The notes under the pieces: generated by a model
Databases searched by the model: none
Told to the model about the DNA's origin: nothing
Seen by the model: the letters and a program-made list of their open reading frames with translations, nothing else
Assembly (NCBI GenBank): GCA_003354225.1
Contig: PIVH01000052.1
Coordinates: 1-9,156, forward strand
Reading direction: 5' to 3'
DNA length: 9,156 bases
Origin: Globobulimina sp.
Taxonomy: Eukaryota > Foraminifera > Rotaliida
Made by a program: the position numbers and the translations under genes
Part shown: positions 1 to 8,890 of the stretch, one piece after another
Layout: each line of letters begins with the position of its first letter
Numbering within the stretch: position 1 is the first letter of the stretch

Positions 1-1531
1 CGAATTCAATGCTATTGGATACTGCAATGGGAGCTTCGCTTAATGTATCATTTAAATACAGCGCACATAACTTGCTACATTGTGATAAATCTATTTTAAA
101 TGTATTACCTACAAATTGCAAACGAATAAACTCGATATTGCATGGAAATGAAATGCTTAAATTGTCATTATTCACCACTTTGGAAGGTATAATGTTATTG
201 ATATAACACTCAAATACCATCAAATTATGGCATAATTCGATCATTTGTTTCAATTTATTCTCATTGAATTGACTTAAATTAGTTAATTCTAAATATTTTA
301 TGCACTGTAACTCTGACGCAGTATTTATCCATGATTCTAATATTAAATTATGTATCGCTTGATTTATAGCGATGTGATTTAATAATTTATACAGTTTTAA
401 TTTATTTAATAAATACCATTTACAGCCTTCTTTGTCATTTATATTATCAATATACAACGATTCAATGTAAGTGCATGATTTATTTACTATCGCCGCAAAT
501 AAGTTATTCTCCGCATTTTCTTCATTGATATGACTCAAATTCATTTTGATCTCATCGTAGGACTGACCAGAATTTAAATTAATTAATTTCAAGCTCTCAT
601 AATTTCTGAGATTTGATGGTTTATACCGCGGCGTATTACCGCTATTCGCACGCGGCGTTGAGGCACCACTCAATTGACTGAAATACGAGCGACGGTTTAT
701 TTTCTTCATACTTTGAATGTTCCATTTCTTACAACAGTGCCATAAAAAGGGCACTTTATTGGTGATATCATCAATGTTTCGTATTTCGTATTTAATGACA
801 TTTGGACCGTTTAATAGAAGGTCTTCGTCAAACTGTCGACGAATGGATAATGAATCATTGCGTGGCGGCATGAATGGTGTACCCACTGCTTTATTAATGA
901 TATAAAAATGTCGCAAATCATGATTTATAACAATCCATAATACAGCAACAGCTTCGTTCGAATTCTGTAATAATACGCGATCCAATGTCGTTTGAACAGT
1001 ATATTGTCTGTAGATGGATGGATATTTGTTCATAATCACACGAAATGTGCGCGAAATGCATGGTATTTTAGGGTAATGGTTGGATGGTAGAAACTTTATG
1101 ATGTTTACTAATATATCATCACAGAATATCTCTTCCAATGAGGCTGCTTGGAGGTATAATTGAGATAACAATGATCTGTTGCTGTTCGTTGCGGTTTGCT
1201 TTGGTTTTTGTGTTTTTCGTAAGTTTTTTAATTGATTTGATAAGATTTTCTTCAATTTGTTGATTGGTAATAAATGGTGTATTAAATTGTGTAAATCGTA
1301 ATATGTTTTTGCTCCATTTATTTGTTGATTTAAATAACTAAAAATAGAGTCTTGGTCGAATATTTTTGAAGATGGAATTATTTCGGTCATATTGTAATGG
1401 TCTAGATCTTGGTCTGATTGTTGGGTCAAGGATTTGTTTAACAGCGTGTACGTGTGCTTGTTCCTACGGTGGGTTTGTTTGTGTTCGGTGTAATTTGCTT
1501 CGAATTCGTCAAAAAAACATGAACAAAACAT
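1..1531 (-). CDS. F-box-like protein, 3' end beyond the left edge
   Basis: The minus-strand frame from ATG 1531-1529 stays open for 510 codons and runs off the window, so the C-terminus is missing. A TGA lies five codons upstream of this ATG, which has G at -3. A second in-frame ATG at 1390-1388 is an alternative start; the 47 residues between them begin with MFCSCFF and are polar afterwards. Residues about 48-130 are helical and basic. Residues about 133-177 look like an F-box: LEEIFCDD, then ILVNIIKFLP, then ISRTFRVIMNKYPSIYRQY. F-box proteins usually join substrates to SCF ubiquitin ligases through Skp1. A Ser/Pro/Arg-rich stretch follows near STPRANSGNTPRY. The last about 200 residues hold leucine-spaced segments such as IKYLELTNLSQF and LCALYLNDT, suggesting weak leucine-rich repeats. 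The frame is surely coding; the F-box call rests on pattern only. Its start is 150 nt from the stop of the upstream minus-strand gene. Confidence 0.72.
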   Translation of the reverse strand, partial: MFCSCFFDEFEANYTEHKQTHRRNKHTYTLLNKSLTQQSDQDLDHYNMTEIIPSSKIFDQDSIFSYLNQQINGAKTYYDLHNLIHHLLPINKLKKILSNQLKNLRKTQKPKQTATNSNRSLLSQLYLQAASLEEIFCDDILVNIIKFLPSNHYPKIPCISRTFRVIMNKYPSIYRQYTVQTTLDRVLLQNSNEAVAVLWIVINHDLRHFYIINKAVGTPFMPPRNDSLSIRRQFDEDLLLNGPNVIKYEIRNIDDITNKVPFLWHCCKKWNIQSMKKINRRSYFSQLSGASTPRANSGNTPRYKPSNLRNYESLKLINLNSGQSYDEIKMNLSHINEENAENNLFAAIVNKSCTYIESLYIDNINDKEGCKWYLLNKLKLYKLLNHIAINQAIHNLILESWINTASELQCIKYLELTNLSQFNENKLKQMIELCHNLMVFECYINNIIPSKVVNNDNLSISFPCNIEFIRLQFVGNTFKIDLSQCSKLCALYLNDTLSEAPIAVSNSIEF

Positions 1532-1648
1532 TGCTATTGCATGTCATGAAGAAAAGTTTTTTGTTGTTAAATAAAACAGATTTTCGCACATGATTAATAA
1601 ATCCGAATACGTAGAAATGAATAGCTATGTACTGACCGAACGAAAATA

Positions 1649-1654
1649 TTTATT
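1649..1654 (-). terminator. Polyadenylation signal (AATAAA)
   Basis: On the minus strand AATAAA starts 27 nt after the stop of the Tudor-LRR-SDR gene, inside the 149-nt gap before the F-box-like gene. It is the best poly(A) candidate there; the composition is AT-rich, so a chance match is possible. Confidence 0.45.
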
Positions 1655-1680
1655 TACACTGTTTTTAATCAACTGCTTTA

Positions 1681-4600
1681 TTACCAATCAATTCTTCTAT
1701 AATCCTTTAAGAATACACCACAATATGGTTTGCCTCGAAGTCCGCACCAAATCGGATGTAAGACGCGTGCGGCGCCATCAATTTCATCTAACGGTGGATG
1801 AAATATATAATTATTTTTATCATGCTCATTGTTCTCATTTTTATTCTGATCATTGGACAAATATTCTTTACTCCGCTGAAATATTTTTGATTTAATCCGT
1901 CTTTTCAATGGCAATTCATCGGTGACCCAGCCCGTATCCACAGAAACCATAAATATATTATGATGGTGCGCCAATTTGAGCGAACTTGTTCTTGTCAACA
2001 TATTTAACGCAGCTTTTGCCATATTTGTATGTGGATGGGTCCCTTGTTTGAAAAAATGAAATCTCCCCTCCATTGCTGAGACATTTATAATAAATGAACA
2101 TGGAACTGATTTATTATGACTATTCTCCCGAGCTCGCAATCGAGTATTTATTTCTTTCCATATCTCCTCAGTTTGCTTTACACCTCGATTCCTATATTGA
2201 TTGTTGTGAATATTATTCGCATACTTAAATCTCATTTCTTTTTTATTTGACAATAATGGAATTAATTGGTTCACAAACAAGAATGGAACAAATTGATTCA
2301 CCATAATAGTTTCCAGAATTTCAACCGGATGAATATTGCCAACTGTTGCCGTCCACGAGTTATTTGTGCGTAAATCGATTGGCTGTGAATGTTCATCGTA
2401 ATCACCCAAATCTCCCTATACTTTATTTAGAATATTATCCGCTTTAAAACTCTCTTTTTCATCGATATCCGATTTATATTTGTATTTTATTGCTTTCTTC
2501 TCGTTTGAATTGCTTTCAATCCCTAATGGTGGCGCGACGTCATTTGAATCTGTAAAATGTTCATATTGAATGACTAATTTCTGCGGTATATTTGCTGGCA
2601 ATTTTTTCTTTTCAATTTCAATGATATCCTTATAAAAATCTGGTGTTCTACGTACAGTGGTCGCTGCGTTGTTGATTAAAAAATCAATGTGTTTGTAGGT
2701 CGATGTTATATATTTTATAAACTTATCCACTGAATTTAAGCGACAAAAATCTAATCCTAAAATGCATAAATTGTCCTGCCATAATTTAAAATCTTTCTCA
2801 GAGGAATATTTAACGGCGGCATACCGTGGAAATCGTGTGGTTACAATCACACTGCATTGCGAACGTAGTAATTTCAATGCAATCTCATATCCAATTTTCA
2901 CGCGACCGCCGGTGACAATGGCCACTTTATTCCGACATGAATGTGCGTCAAAACGTTGATAAAAATTATAATCTCCGCACTTTCGACACAGTGAATCATA
3001 AAAAAAATGTAAGCGAGTGTATGATTTCTTGCACACGTAACATTTTCGCGAGAAATTTAATGTGTCACTTTCTAAATCTTCGTTGTTCGCATTACTTGAA
3101 CCAAATACATGTGGTAATCTTTCATGTGGTAATAATTCAGGTGCTGGTTCTAACGGTGATTGATTGTTATAAATATCAAATCTACCTTGTGCATTATTTG
3201 TATTTTTGATAATATTATTTTTAACTGTTTTGTGTGCGCGTTTACGAATATTTTTGTTGCAAATAAATTTTGGACGGTCAATGCTGTCATTACCAGCATC
3301 TTTGACCAAACGAGGAGAAAATTGATTTTCTTTGGAATTTCTATATACCGAACGTATTGATAACGAATCAATTTCAGCTCCACTTAAATTATTTGCATTT
3401 TTCACATTTCCGTGCCAACGAATCTCACCTAAATTTGTATAAATTTTCTGTTTAACAATACGTTCATATCTCAATTCATTGCTTACTCCAATATCTATAT
3501 TATTATTCGCATCCATTTTCATATCATCGTCAATAATATTTTTGTTTTCTTTCGATTCATTCAATTTTTCATTTTCTTGACAAATCTGTGAAATGTACTT
3601 CAATATTGCATTATTTTTGATTTTTTCATTTCTATCCAATACAACATGCACCATTTGATAATTACCATTTTTATTTGCATTTTGCAACACTGACAATATG
3701 GATCGTGCGCCAATATCAGTTATCTCATTCGCTGCTAAACACAACCTCTGAAAGTTTGAATTGCAAACAGATTCATTATTGGCCAACGTGACAGCCAACA
3801 CTTGAGCAAATATGCAAGCTCCGCGGTCACTAATTCTATTTGCTTTGGCCCCAATTACACTTGTATGCGAATTCAGTGCATTCCCAAAATCCAAATACTT
3901 TAAATTCGGATGCGATGTAATAATCCATGCAAGCGCAATGGCGCCGTCATCACCGATATTGCAAGCCTTCAACGACAATATTTCAATTTGCGGCGCAGTT
4001 AACAAAATCTTGGACAATTCGATTGCACCCAAATCACAAATGTCATTGCCTGACAAAAATATCTCCTTCAAATGCACACAACTTATAAACATTTTCGATA
4101 ACCATTTGCTGATAAATGCCACATTGTGAATGTTCAACGCAGCTAAAAAGATGCGTTGCAAAGCACTATGTTTCCAATTATCCGCCAAACCATTTATTAT
4201 ATGAATCAAACCTTGTCACAGAGCAATGTTTATCGACATTTCCAAGTATATATATATAAAGTCACAGACCTTGTTCTTGTACACCAGTACTCACTAAATC
4301 AAGTGTACGCAAACATGTATTGTTGCGTAACATATTTGCAATATACTTACTTCCCTCAATGCCAATCGAGTTCCTTTTTAGCCACAAACCACGCACATTC
4401 TTATTCAATTGTAAACTGTCTGCTATTGCACCAATTCCATCTGTTTTAATTGAGTTGCAGCCCAAAGATATCGTTGTTAAGTTTGCGTGACTTTGTTTAA
4501 TTAAATCAGCGATTGCTTTCGCACCATTATCACCAATGCCATTTGCACCTAACAACAATGCAGAGATCTTATCATTTTCTGCCATTGCTTTGCAAATTAA

Positions 4601-5646
4601 CTCTGCATTGATGGGCCCAAGTTGCTGTTTGCATAAATCCAATCTCTGCGTACCATCAGAATCACAAATAATTGTCCCTTTCGCAAATGGCGTTGTACAG
4701 CTGGCACAAACATTCATTTTGATAAAGTTTAGAACTTCCCCCAATTCGGCAGCGGTGCATGTTGTTAACGTTTCAGTTTCATTGTGATCAGTATTTAATG
4801 CAATGTTGATAGCTCCATCAGCATCTTTGTCAGGTACTGGTTCATTGATAATATGGTCAGTGCATACATCAATATCACCGTCATATTGTATGGCATTTTT
4901 AATTGGATTGGATTTTAGCTCCAAAGTTTGCCGAAATTGTTCGGATTTATTGGCTCTTTCCTTTCTTGCTAATCTTATGCCGGATTTCATTTTGAGTTTG
5001 TTATCTTTGGTATGTAAATGCGATAATCGGTGTCTTTTATGTGAGTGCGATGATTGTACTAATTGGGATGATGAGGAATTTGTTATGTCGGATAATTGTC
5101 GTAAATATGAATGAATTGGATTAAATAATGGTGTATTTAATATTTGCGGTGATTTTTTGATTTTTTTTAAGATTTTTATACATGAAAATACTTCTTCAGT
5201 GGTTACATGATCATTATACAGCGGCTCTGTCCTATTTTGGTTATTGTTTTGGTGCTGTTCTGTGTCATTCGCGAATTGGTAAATTTTTGATAATTTTTTG
5301 TTTTTTTGTTCGTATTTGTCATTCATAACATTTTCTTCATCATTTGAGGATATGGTTTCTTGGTTTAATGCAAAATATGAATCTTCATCGTCTGAGTCAT
5401 CACAGTCTGCTTTTTTTATCATATCAGGCGTCTATTATATGTTTATGTGTTGTATGCATTTGTTGAGAATGATATAGTTTACTAAACAGGAAATAGACGA
5501 TTTGAATTCCTATCTAACCATTCCCATTTGTCGTGTCTCACTAATATTTTATCTTTGTTTAGTTTATAGATTTCTGCATCTATCTGCTGTTCGTTATACA
5601 ATAATGACACAATATCTCCTTCTGTTAATGTCTTTGTTTGTTCCAT
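1681..5646 (-). CDS. Tudor-like / LRR / zinc-knuckle / SDR fusion protein, spliced
   Basis: Proposed exons are 5646-5488, 5431-4270, 4211-2451 and 2411-1681, giving 1270 residues. Residues 1-53 are Tudor-like (EGDIVSLLYNEQQIDAEIY, then WEWLDRNSNRLFP). An acidic stretch (CDDSDDEDS) and basic patches (SHKRHR, ARKERANK) follow. CASC lies at 295-298. RNI-type leucine-rich repeats with an IGDNGAKAIA pattern run from about 340 to 650. After a polar linker, CYVC (831-834) and CRKC (849-852) make a zinc-binding-like knuckle. It leads into an SDR Rossmann fold: TGGRVKIG (874-881), NNAA (954-957), Asn1066, Ser1139 in NVSAMEG, Lys1160 in TNMAK, then SVDTGW. The usual catalytic Tyr is replaced by Thr1156. 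From memory, this knuckle-plus-SDR subfamily shares that change, and its substrate is unknown to me. A TAG lies in frame at 2418-2416, so the join near 2412-2450 is uncertain. The Tudor exon might instead be a separate 59-codon frame. Confidence 0.72.
2412..2450 (-). other. Candidate 39-nt mini-intron spanning an in-frame TAG in the SDR region
   Basis: The frame on both sides of TAG 2418-2416 is the same and both sides code for one SDR domain. A donor GTTTTA at 2450 and acceptor GGGAG ending at 2412 would remove the stop in phase 1 and give DEKENLGDYDEHS, just before the conserved PIDLRTNNSW. A TTCTAAAT branch-like element sits inside. Alternatives are phase-0 introns from GTC codons at 2538 or 2574 to the acceptor TATAG (123 or 159 nt), stop readthrough, or a true nonsense mutation. 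Confidence 0.4.
4212..4269 (-). other. Intron 2 of the Tudor-LRR-SDR gene (58 nt)
   Basis: The upstream frame ends in TGA seven bases into this segment, in the middle of a leucine-rich repeat. Removing GTCTGT...GACAAG joins CAA-G to GT-TTG and restores the repeat as VQEQGLIHIINGLADN. The intron carries a (TA)n run, an ATAAACAT element and an 8-nt direct repeat (TCTGTGAC) at both ends. Both splice junctions share ACAAGGT, so the exact boundary could slide without changing the product. Confidence 0.82.
5432..5487 (-). other. Intron 1 of the Tudor-LRR-SDR gene (56 nt)
   Basis: The Tudor-like frame stops at TAG 5484-5482, directly after CCT GTT. Placing a donor at that GTT (GTTTAG) and an acceptor at ATAATAG, ending at 5432, joins the frames in phase 0 as RLFP-TPDMIKKA. 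The acceptor TAG is the only stop between the LRR frame's ATG and the join. The length matches the other introns here. ATAAACAT near the 3' end could hold the branch point and recurs in intron 2. The donor differs from GTAAGT, which is why confidence is moderate. Confidence 0.6.
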
Positions 5647-5746
5647 GCACTTTCGATTTGGCAAAATGTGAGATCAAATAACCTTCAAAACACTAAGAAA
5701 TCAAAGCATGGCAACAGAAACGATTTCTGACAATGTTAATAACAAA

Positions 5747-6679
5747 TTATCGCTGAGGATCTGATCTTGGACAAAAGCAGCACAATTTCTGATATATCCA
5801 GGAAGCAACTTTTTGCTGCAAAAATAAACACCAAACTTCAATCATTAAACATATTGGAATCAACAAAATTACATAATTATATTCCTTTTTGTTATTCCAA
5901 TTATCAACAAGTACCAGACAATATGCTATGCATCCAATCAAGAAAAACATTGTTCCAAATAACCACAAAAAAAACATTTTTTTAAATACTATCATAAATC
6001 TGGAGTATCGCAATGAATTCGAATTGTCTGCTTTGTGTGTTTTGGTATACGTAACATCGAGAAACTGAGAATATATTAAAGTTATGACAGATGTCGGGAT
6101 ATGCAATTTGTTACACTGTTGTCTAATATATCCATGCGTCATTAACTCCTTTTGTTCCGATGAGTATTGATGTTCTGTCAACAATTTAATTTGTTCAAAA
6201 CCGTTTGCCACATTCAAACTTCTCAATATTTTCATGAATTTATGTACGCGAAATATCTCATAAAAACAAAGAATAATTAATAATACGATTAACAAATAGA
6301 TTTGAAAAAAATAAGCAATTATCCATAATGCTGAAATGATTAAAATAACAGCGGAATATATTTTCAATTTCTTTGATGAATCTTCAAATACAGAAGAATG
6401 CAGCATTGCAAAAATTCGCAATACATTTGTCATTAAATATGATGCACAGACCATACACCATACTATTAATTGAAATGCTGCAGTGTTTGGTGCAAAAAAT
6501 AGACATAAATATGCAATTACAGAGATTGTATGGCAAATATAAACAATTGTTATCCGTTTTTGAAATCCGAGCAGCGGTATTTTTCTGTATTGCATACATT
6601 TGATGACACTAAAAATTGCTATAAATGCACATGACACCACTGCGATAATTGATGAATATTGAAGAACCAGTAGCAACAT
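5747..6679 (-). CDS. Seven-transmembrane-type membrane protein
   Basis: A single 310-codon frame starts at ATG 6679-6677 (A at -3) and ends in TAA. Hydrophobic segments lie at residues about 2-27, 43-63, 68-93, 106-124, 126-146, 228-258 and 268-288, giving about seven membrane helices; segments 4 and 5 are very close, so six is possible. The first helix begins right at the N-terminus, with no cleavable signal or outer N-terminal domain. A soluble loop of about 80 residues lies between segments 5 and 6 and contains THGYIRQQCNK, then IPTSVITLIYSQF, which looks like a small conserved module. After the last helix come KLCCFCPRSDPQR, whose cysteines could be palmitoylated as in the helix-8 region of GPCRs. 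No family-defining DRY or NPxxY motif is seen, so a receptor role is only a possibility. It is divergent from the PH-Vint gene. Confidence 0.72.
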   Translation of the reverse strand: MLLLVLQYSSIIAVVSCAFIAIFSVIKCMQYRKIPLLGFQKRITIVYICHTISVIAYLCLFFAPNTAAFQLIVWCMVCASYLMTNVLRIFAMLHSSVFEDSSKKLKIYSAVILIISALWIIAYFFQIYLLIVLLIILCFYEIFRVHKFMKILRSLNVANGFEQIKLLTEHQYSSEQKELMTHGYIRQQCNKLHIPTSVITLIYSQFLDVTYTKTHKADNSNSLRYSRFMIVFKKMFFLWLFGTMFFLIGCIAYCLVLVDNWNNKKEYNYVILLIPICLMIEVWCLFLQQKVASWIYQKLCCFCPRSDPQR

Positions 6680-6754
6680 TGTATTATCTAAAATCTTCTC
6701 AAGAAAAACATCTTACAGTGAAGTAAAAGTAAAAAAACCTTATTTACACATATC
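6680..6754. promoter_or_regulatory. 75-nt divergent intergenic region, probable shared promoter
   Basis: The start codons of the 7-TM gene (minus) and the PH-Vint gene (plus) are separated by only these 75 AT-rich bases. Both promoters and both 5' UTRs must fit here or overlap the neighbouring coding sequence, unless undetected leader exons exist. No clear TATA box or inverted repeat stands out. Confidence 0.45.
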
Positions 6755-8856
6755 ATGGCAACTGGAACTGTTCTTCCAGTACATAGAAAAATACAGGAAG
6801 AAGGGTGGCTAGAACATCAAAGTTATTCACATATAGATGGGGTACATTGGACGCGGCAATGGGTGGTTGCAACTCACACTGCGGTCTATGTATACGATAA
6901 TTACAAAGTTTTGTAAACTTTATTTTTTGAAATAATTGTACGTTAACGTTGATATACAATTTTGCAAATAAGTGTTATAAAAATGCAAAACAAATTATTC
7001 ATGGAACAGATATGTTATCGGCGGAACCGTTAGATGGCGGAATTGGTGGACAGAATCTTTTGTGCATCAAAACAAATAAAGAAACAGTATATTTTAAATG
7101 TATTGGATATTCAGAGCAAAATAGTTGGAAACACAGCTTAAATGTATGTAAGAACAGTATAAAAATTCCAATTTCTGTTCAATGTGCAACAACAACAAAT
7201 TACAATTCTAATTTTGAGCTAACCGTACCATATTATGTTGGATATTCGTTTCATGAAATTATTAAAGATATTATTGCTTACTTGCATGTTACATATATTC
7301 CAATTAAATTCGCTCCAAAAACTATTCATTCAAACTCATTCTGTAGAAAGAAAATTGATTTTACTGCTCATGACTGGGATGATTGGAACTGTCGCGATAA
7401 ATTATATCATGGGCTTAAAACCACTGATTTCCCAAAGAATAATGTCATAAAAAATGGCATAAAATTAGAGGTTGATATTGATACAAAACAACAACAAACA
7501 AAAACAGCACAGGTTAAAAGAATGGAGAAGAAAACTTCTGAAAATGAAGAAGAAAAAAAGAAAAAAAATGAGATGAAAAAATGGTTGGTAGAAAATGAAC
7601 ATAATGAATTGTTATGGGATCGCTTGAAGAATTCTGATCGAAGGGAAAGGTATAAATTTCAACAATTACGAATGGAGTCAATGGACTCAAAACATTTGAG
7701 CATTACATTGCAAACACAATATATCAAAGAAAATGAAATCCGGATAAAAGAATTGTTACAGAAAGTAAATTGCAACACACATTTAGCTGATAAATTAGTG
7801 AAAATATTAAATGATTGTGCACTAATTCGGGTTACTGGAGTTCATGAAGAGATCCTTCGAATGATTGTTAACTTTGTGACAGTCAATGGTTTAATGCCTA
7901 TATATTATACTTTGCCATGTTTGCCGTTGTTTCATCCAATTACTCTCAATGACGACACAAAGAAGCTCTATTATAATACGTTGAAAATATGGTGGAATGA
8001 GGTGAGAGTATCTCGTAATCATTGGGGCGCGTTTCAGCCGAAGTATATTGAGAGTGCAGCTGTGGAGTTTACTCAATTTCTCACCAAACGATTAACGGAA
8101 AATGGAGATATGTTGAAATATTATTTAGTGCCACATATGACAATGGATAAAACATATAATATATGGAATTCACAGGAAATGTTATCATTTCAATTAGGAA
8201 ATCGGCACTGTAAATGTGTGGGTGGTGTCGAATTATTTCAAAGATTGTATTTAGAGGCAGCTGTTGAGGGATTCTTTGGTTTGGGTCACTGTTTTGTCGC
8301 AGATTTACAACATATTAATGAATCACATGGAGACAATTGGTGCTTTGATGGGAATGGATATGTGTTAATGGCAGATAATAGCTTTAAAAAAGTATGTAAT
8401 TTAGTTGTTGGAGATATGGTGAGATCATTTCCCAATTTTGTATCAAGAATTGTATGCTGCATTACTTCCAATATAAATGATCGAATTGAAATGGTTGAGT
8501 TGAAGAATAATTGTTGGATTACATTTGAACATCCGGTGTTAATTAAAAATGGTGATTGTGGTATTATTGATGGATATGATGGCTTAAATACATTGGATAC
8601 TGATGAAATTAAAAAATATAACTTATTATGGGTACTACCAAAGCAAATATCATTAATTCAATTAAGATATCAAGATAAAATCTATAATTTTATGTTAGAT
8701 TCGCATCATACAATAAATGTGAATGGAAATTGGTGTTGTACATTGGGACATGATTATAAAGGGGAAATTATATATCATCCATTTTGGGGAAATTCTGCTG
8801 CTCTTAAATCGTTTTTAAAATCAAAATGTGAGACATATCCACACGTTGTTTTCTGA
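6755..8856 (+). CDS. PH domain / coiled-coil / C-terminal Vint (Hint-family) protein, two exons
   Basis: Exons 6755-6907 and 6973-8856 encode 678 residues. ATG 6755 has A at -3 and G at +4, with an in-frame TGA 12 codons upstream. Residues about 13-110 form a PH domain: EEGWLEH, WTRQWVVAT, AVYVYDNYK, then the splice join, QIIHGTDM, VYFKCIGYSE and the typical late Trp103. Residues about 228-320 are highly charged and probably coiled-coil. An unassigned helical region fills about 320-505. From Cys508 the Hint pattern is clear: WCFDGNG, VLMADNS, VVGDMV, then TFEH at 568-571 (the TxxH block), SHHTINVNG (628-636) and TLGHDYKG (641-648), the hallmark of Vint. Hint domains perform an N-to-S acyl shift at their first Cys, so cleavage before Cys508 is expected. 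The PH domain may bind phosphoinositides or proteins. Only about 25 residues follow the Vint core. I know no family with this exact order. Confidence 0.82.
6908..6972 (+). other. Intron in the PH-domain region of the PH-Vint gene (65 nt)
   Basis: Exon 1 meets TAA two codons after YVYDNYK and the downstream frame has a different phase. Removing GTTTTG...AAATAAG joins AAA to TGT in phase 0 as DNYK-CYKNAK, which restores a continuous PH domain from strand 3 to strand 4. Its 5' block GTTTTGTAAACT matches that of intron 1 of the minus-strand LRR-SDR gene at 11 of 12 bases. It also holds the perfect palindrome ACGTTAACGT at 6940-6949. Confidence 0.72.
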
Positions 8857-8890
8857 GTTGTCTCGTACACGGTCTTTCGGACCAGTTTTT

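Noticed and set aside
1366-1593. 75-codon Cys-rich plus-strand frame
   Set aside because: It is antisense to the start of the F-box-like gene, which is open for 510 codons on the other strand.
1590-1895. 101-codon plus-strand frame opposite the SDR C-terminus
   Set aside because: It overlaps the conserved minus-strand SDR end (DGAARVLHPIW) and has no domain of its own.
2416-2418. TAG read as a sense codon through a changed genetic code
   Set aside because: A single in-frame case is not enough, a short intron can remove it, and TAG appears as the expected frame end elsewhere (for example in intron 1).
3812-4129. 105-codon plus-strand frame opposite the LRR array
   Set aside because: It mirrors the leucine-rich repeats on the minus strand; repeat periodicity often keeps the opposite strand open.
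4242-4260. (TA)n run as a microsatellite of interest
   Set aside because: It is short and lies inside an intron in AT-rich DNA; nothing suggests a function beyond intron composition.
5482-5646. Tudor-like segment as a separate small protein
   Set aside because: It would stop right at the end of the fold, while a 56-nt intron with a donor like that of the PH-Vint intron joins it in phase to the LRR frame. It stays an alternative until cDNA is seen.
6753-6959. Minus-strand frame opposite the first PH exon
   Set aside because: It is antisense to exon 1, whose PH motifs (EGWLEH, WTRQWVV, VYVYDN) are clear on the plus strand.
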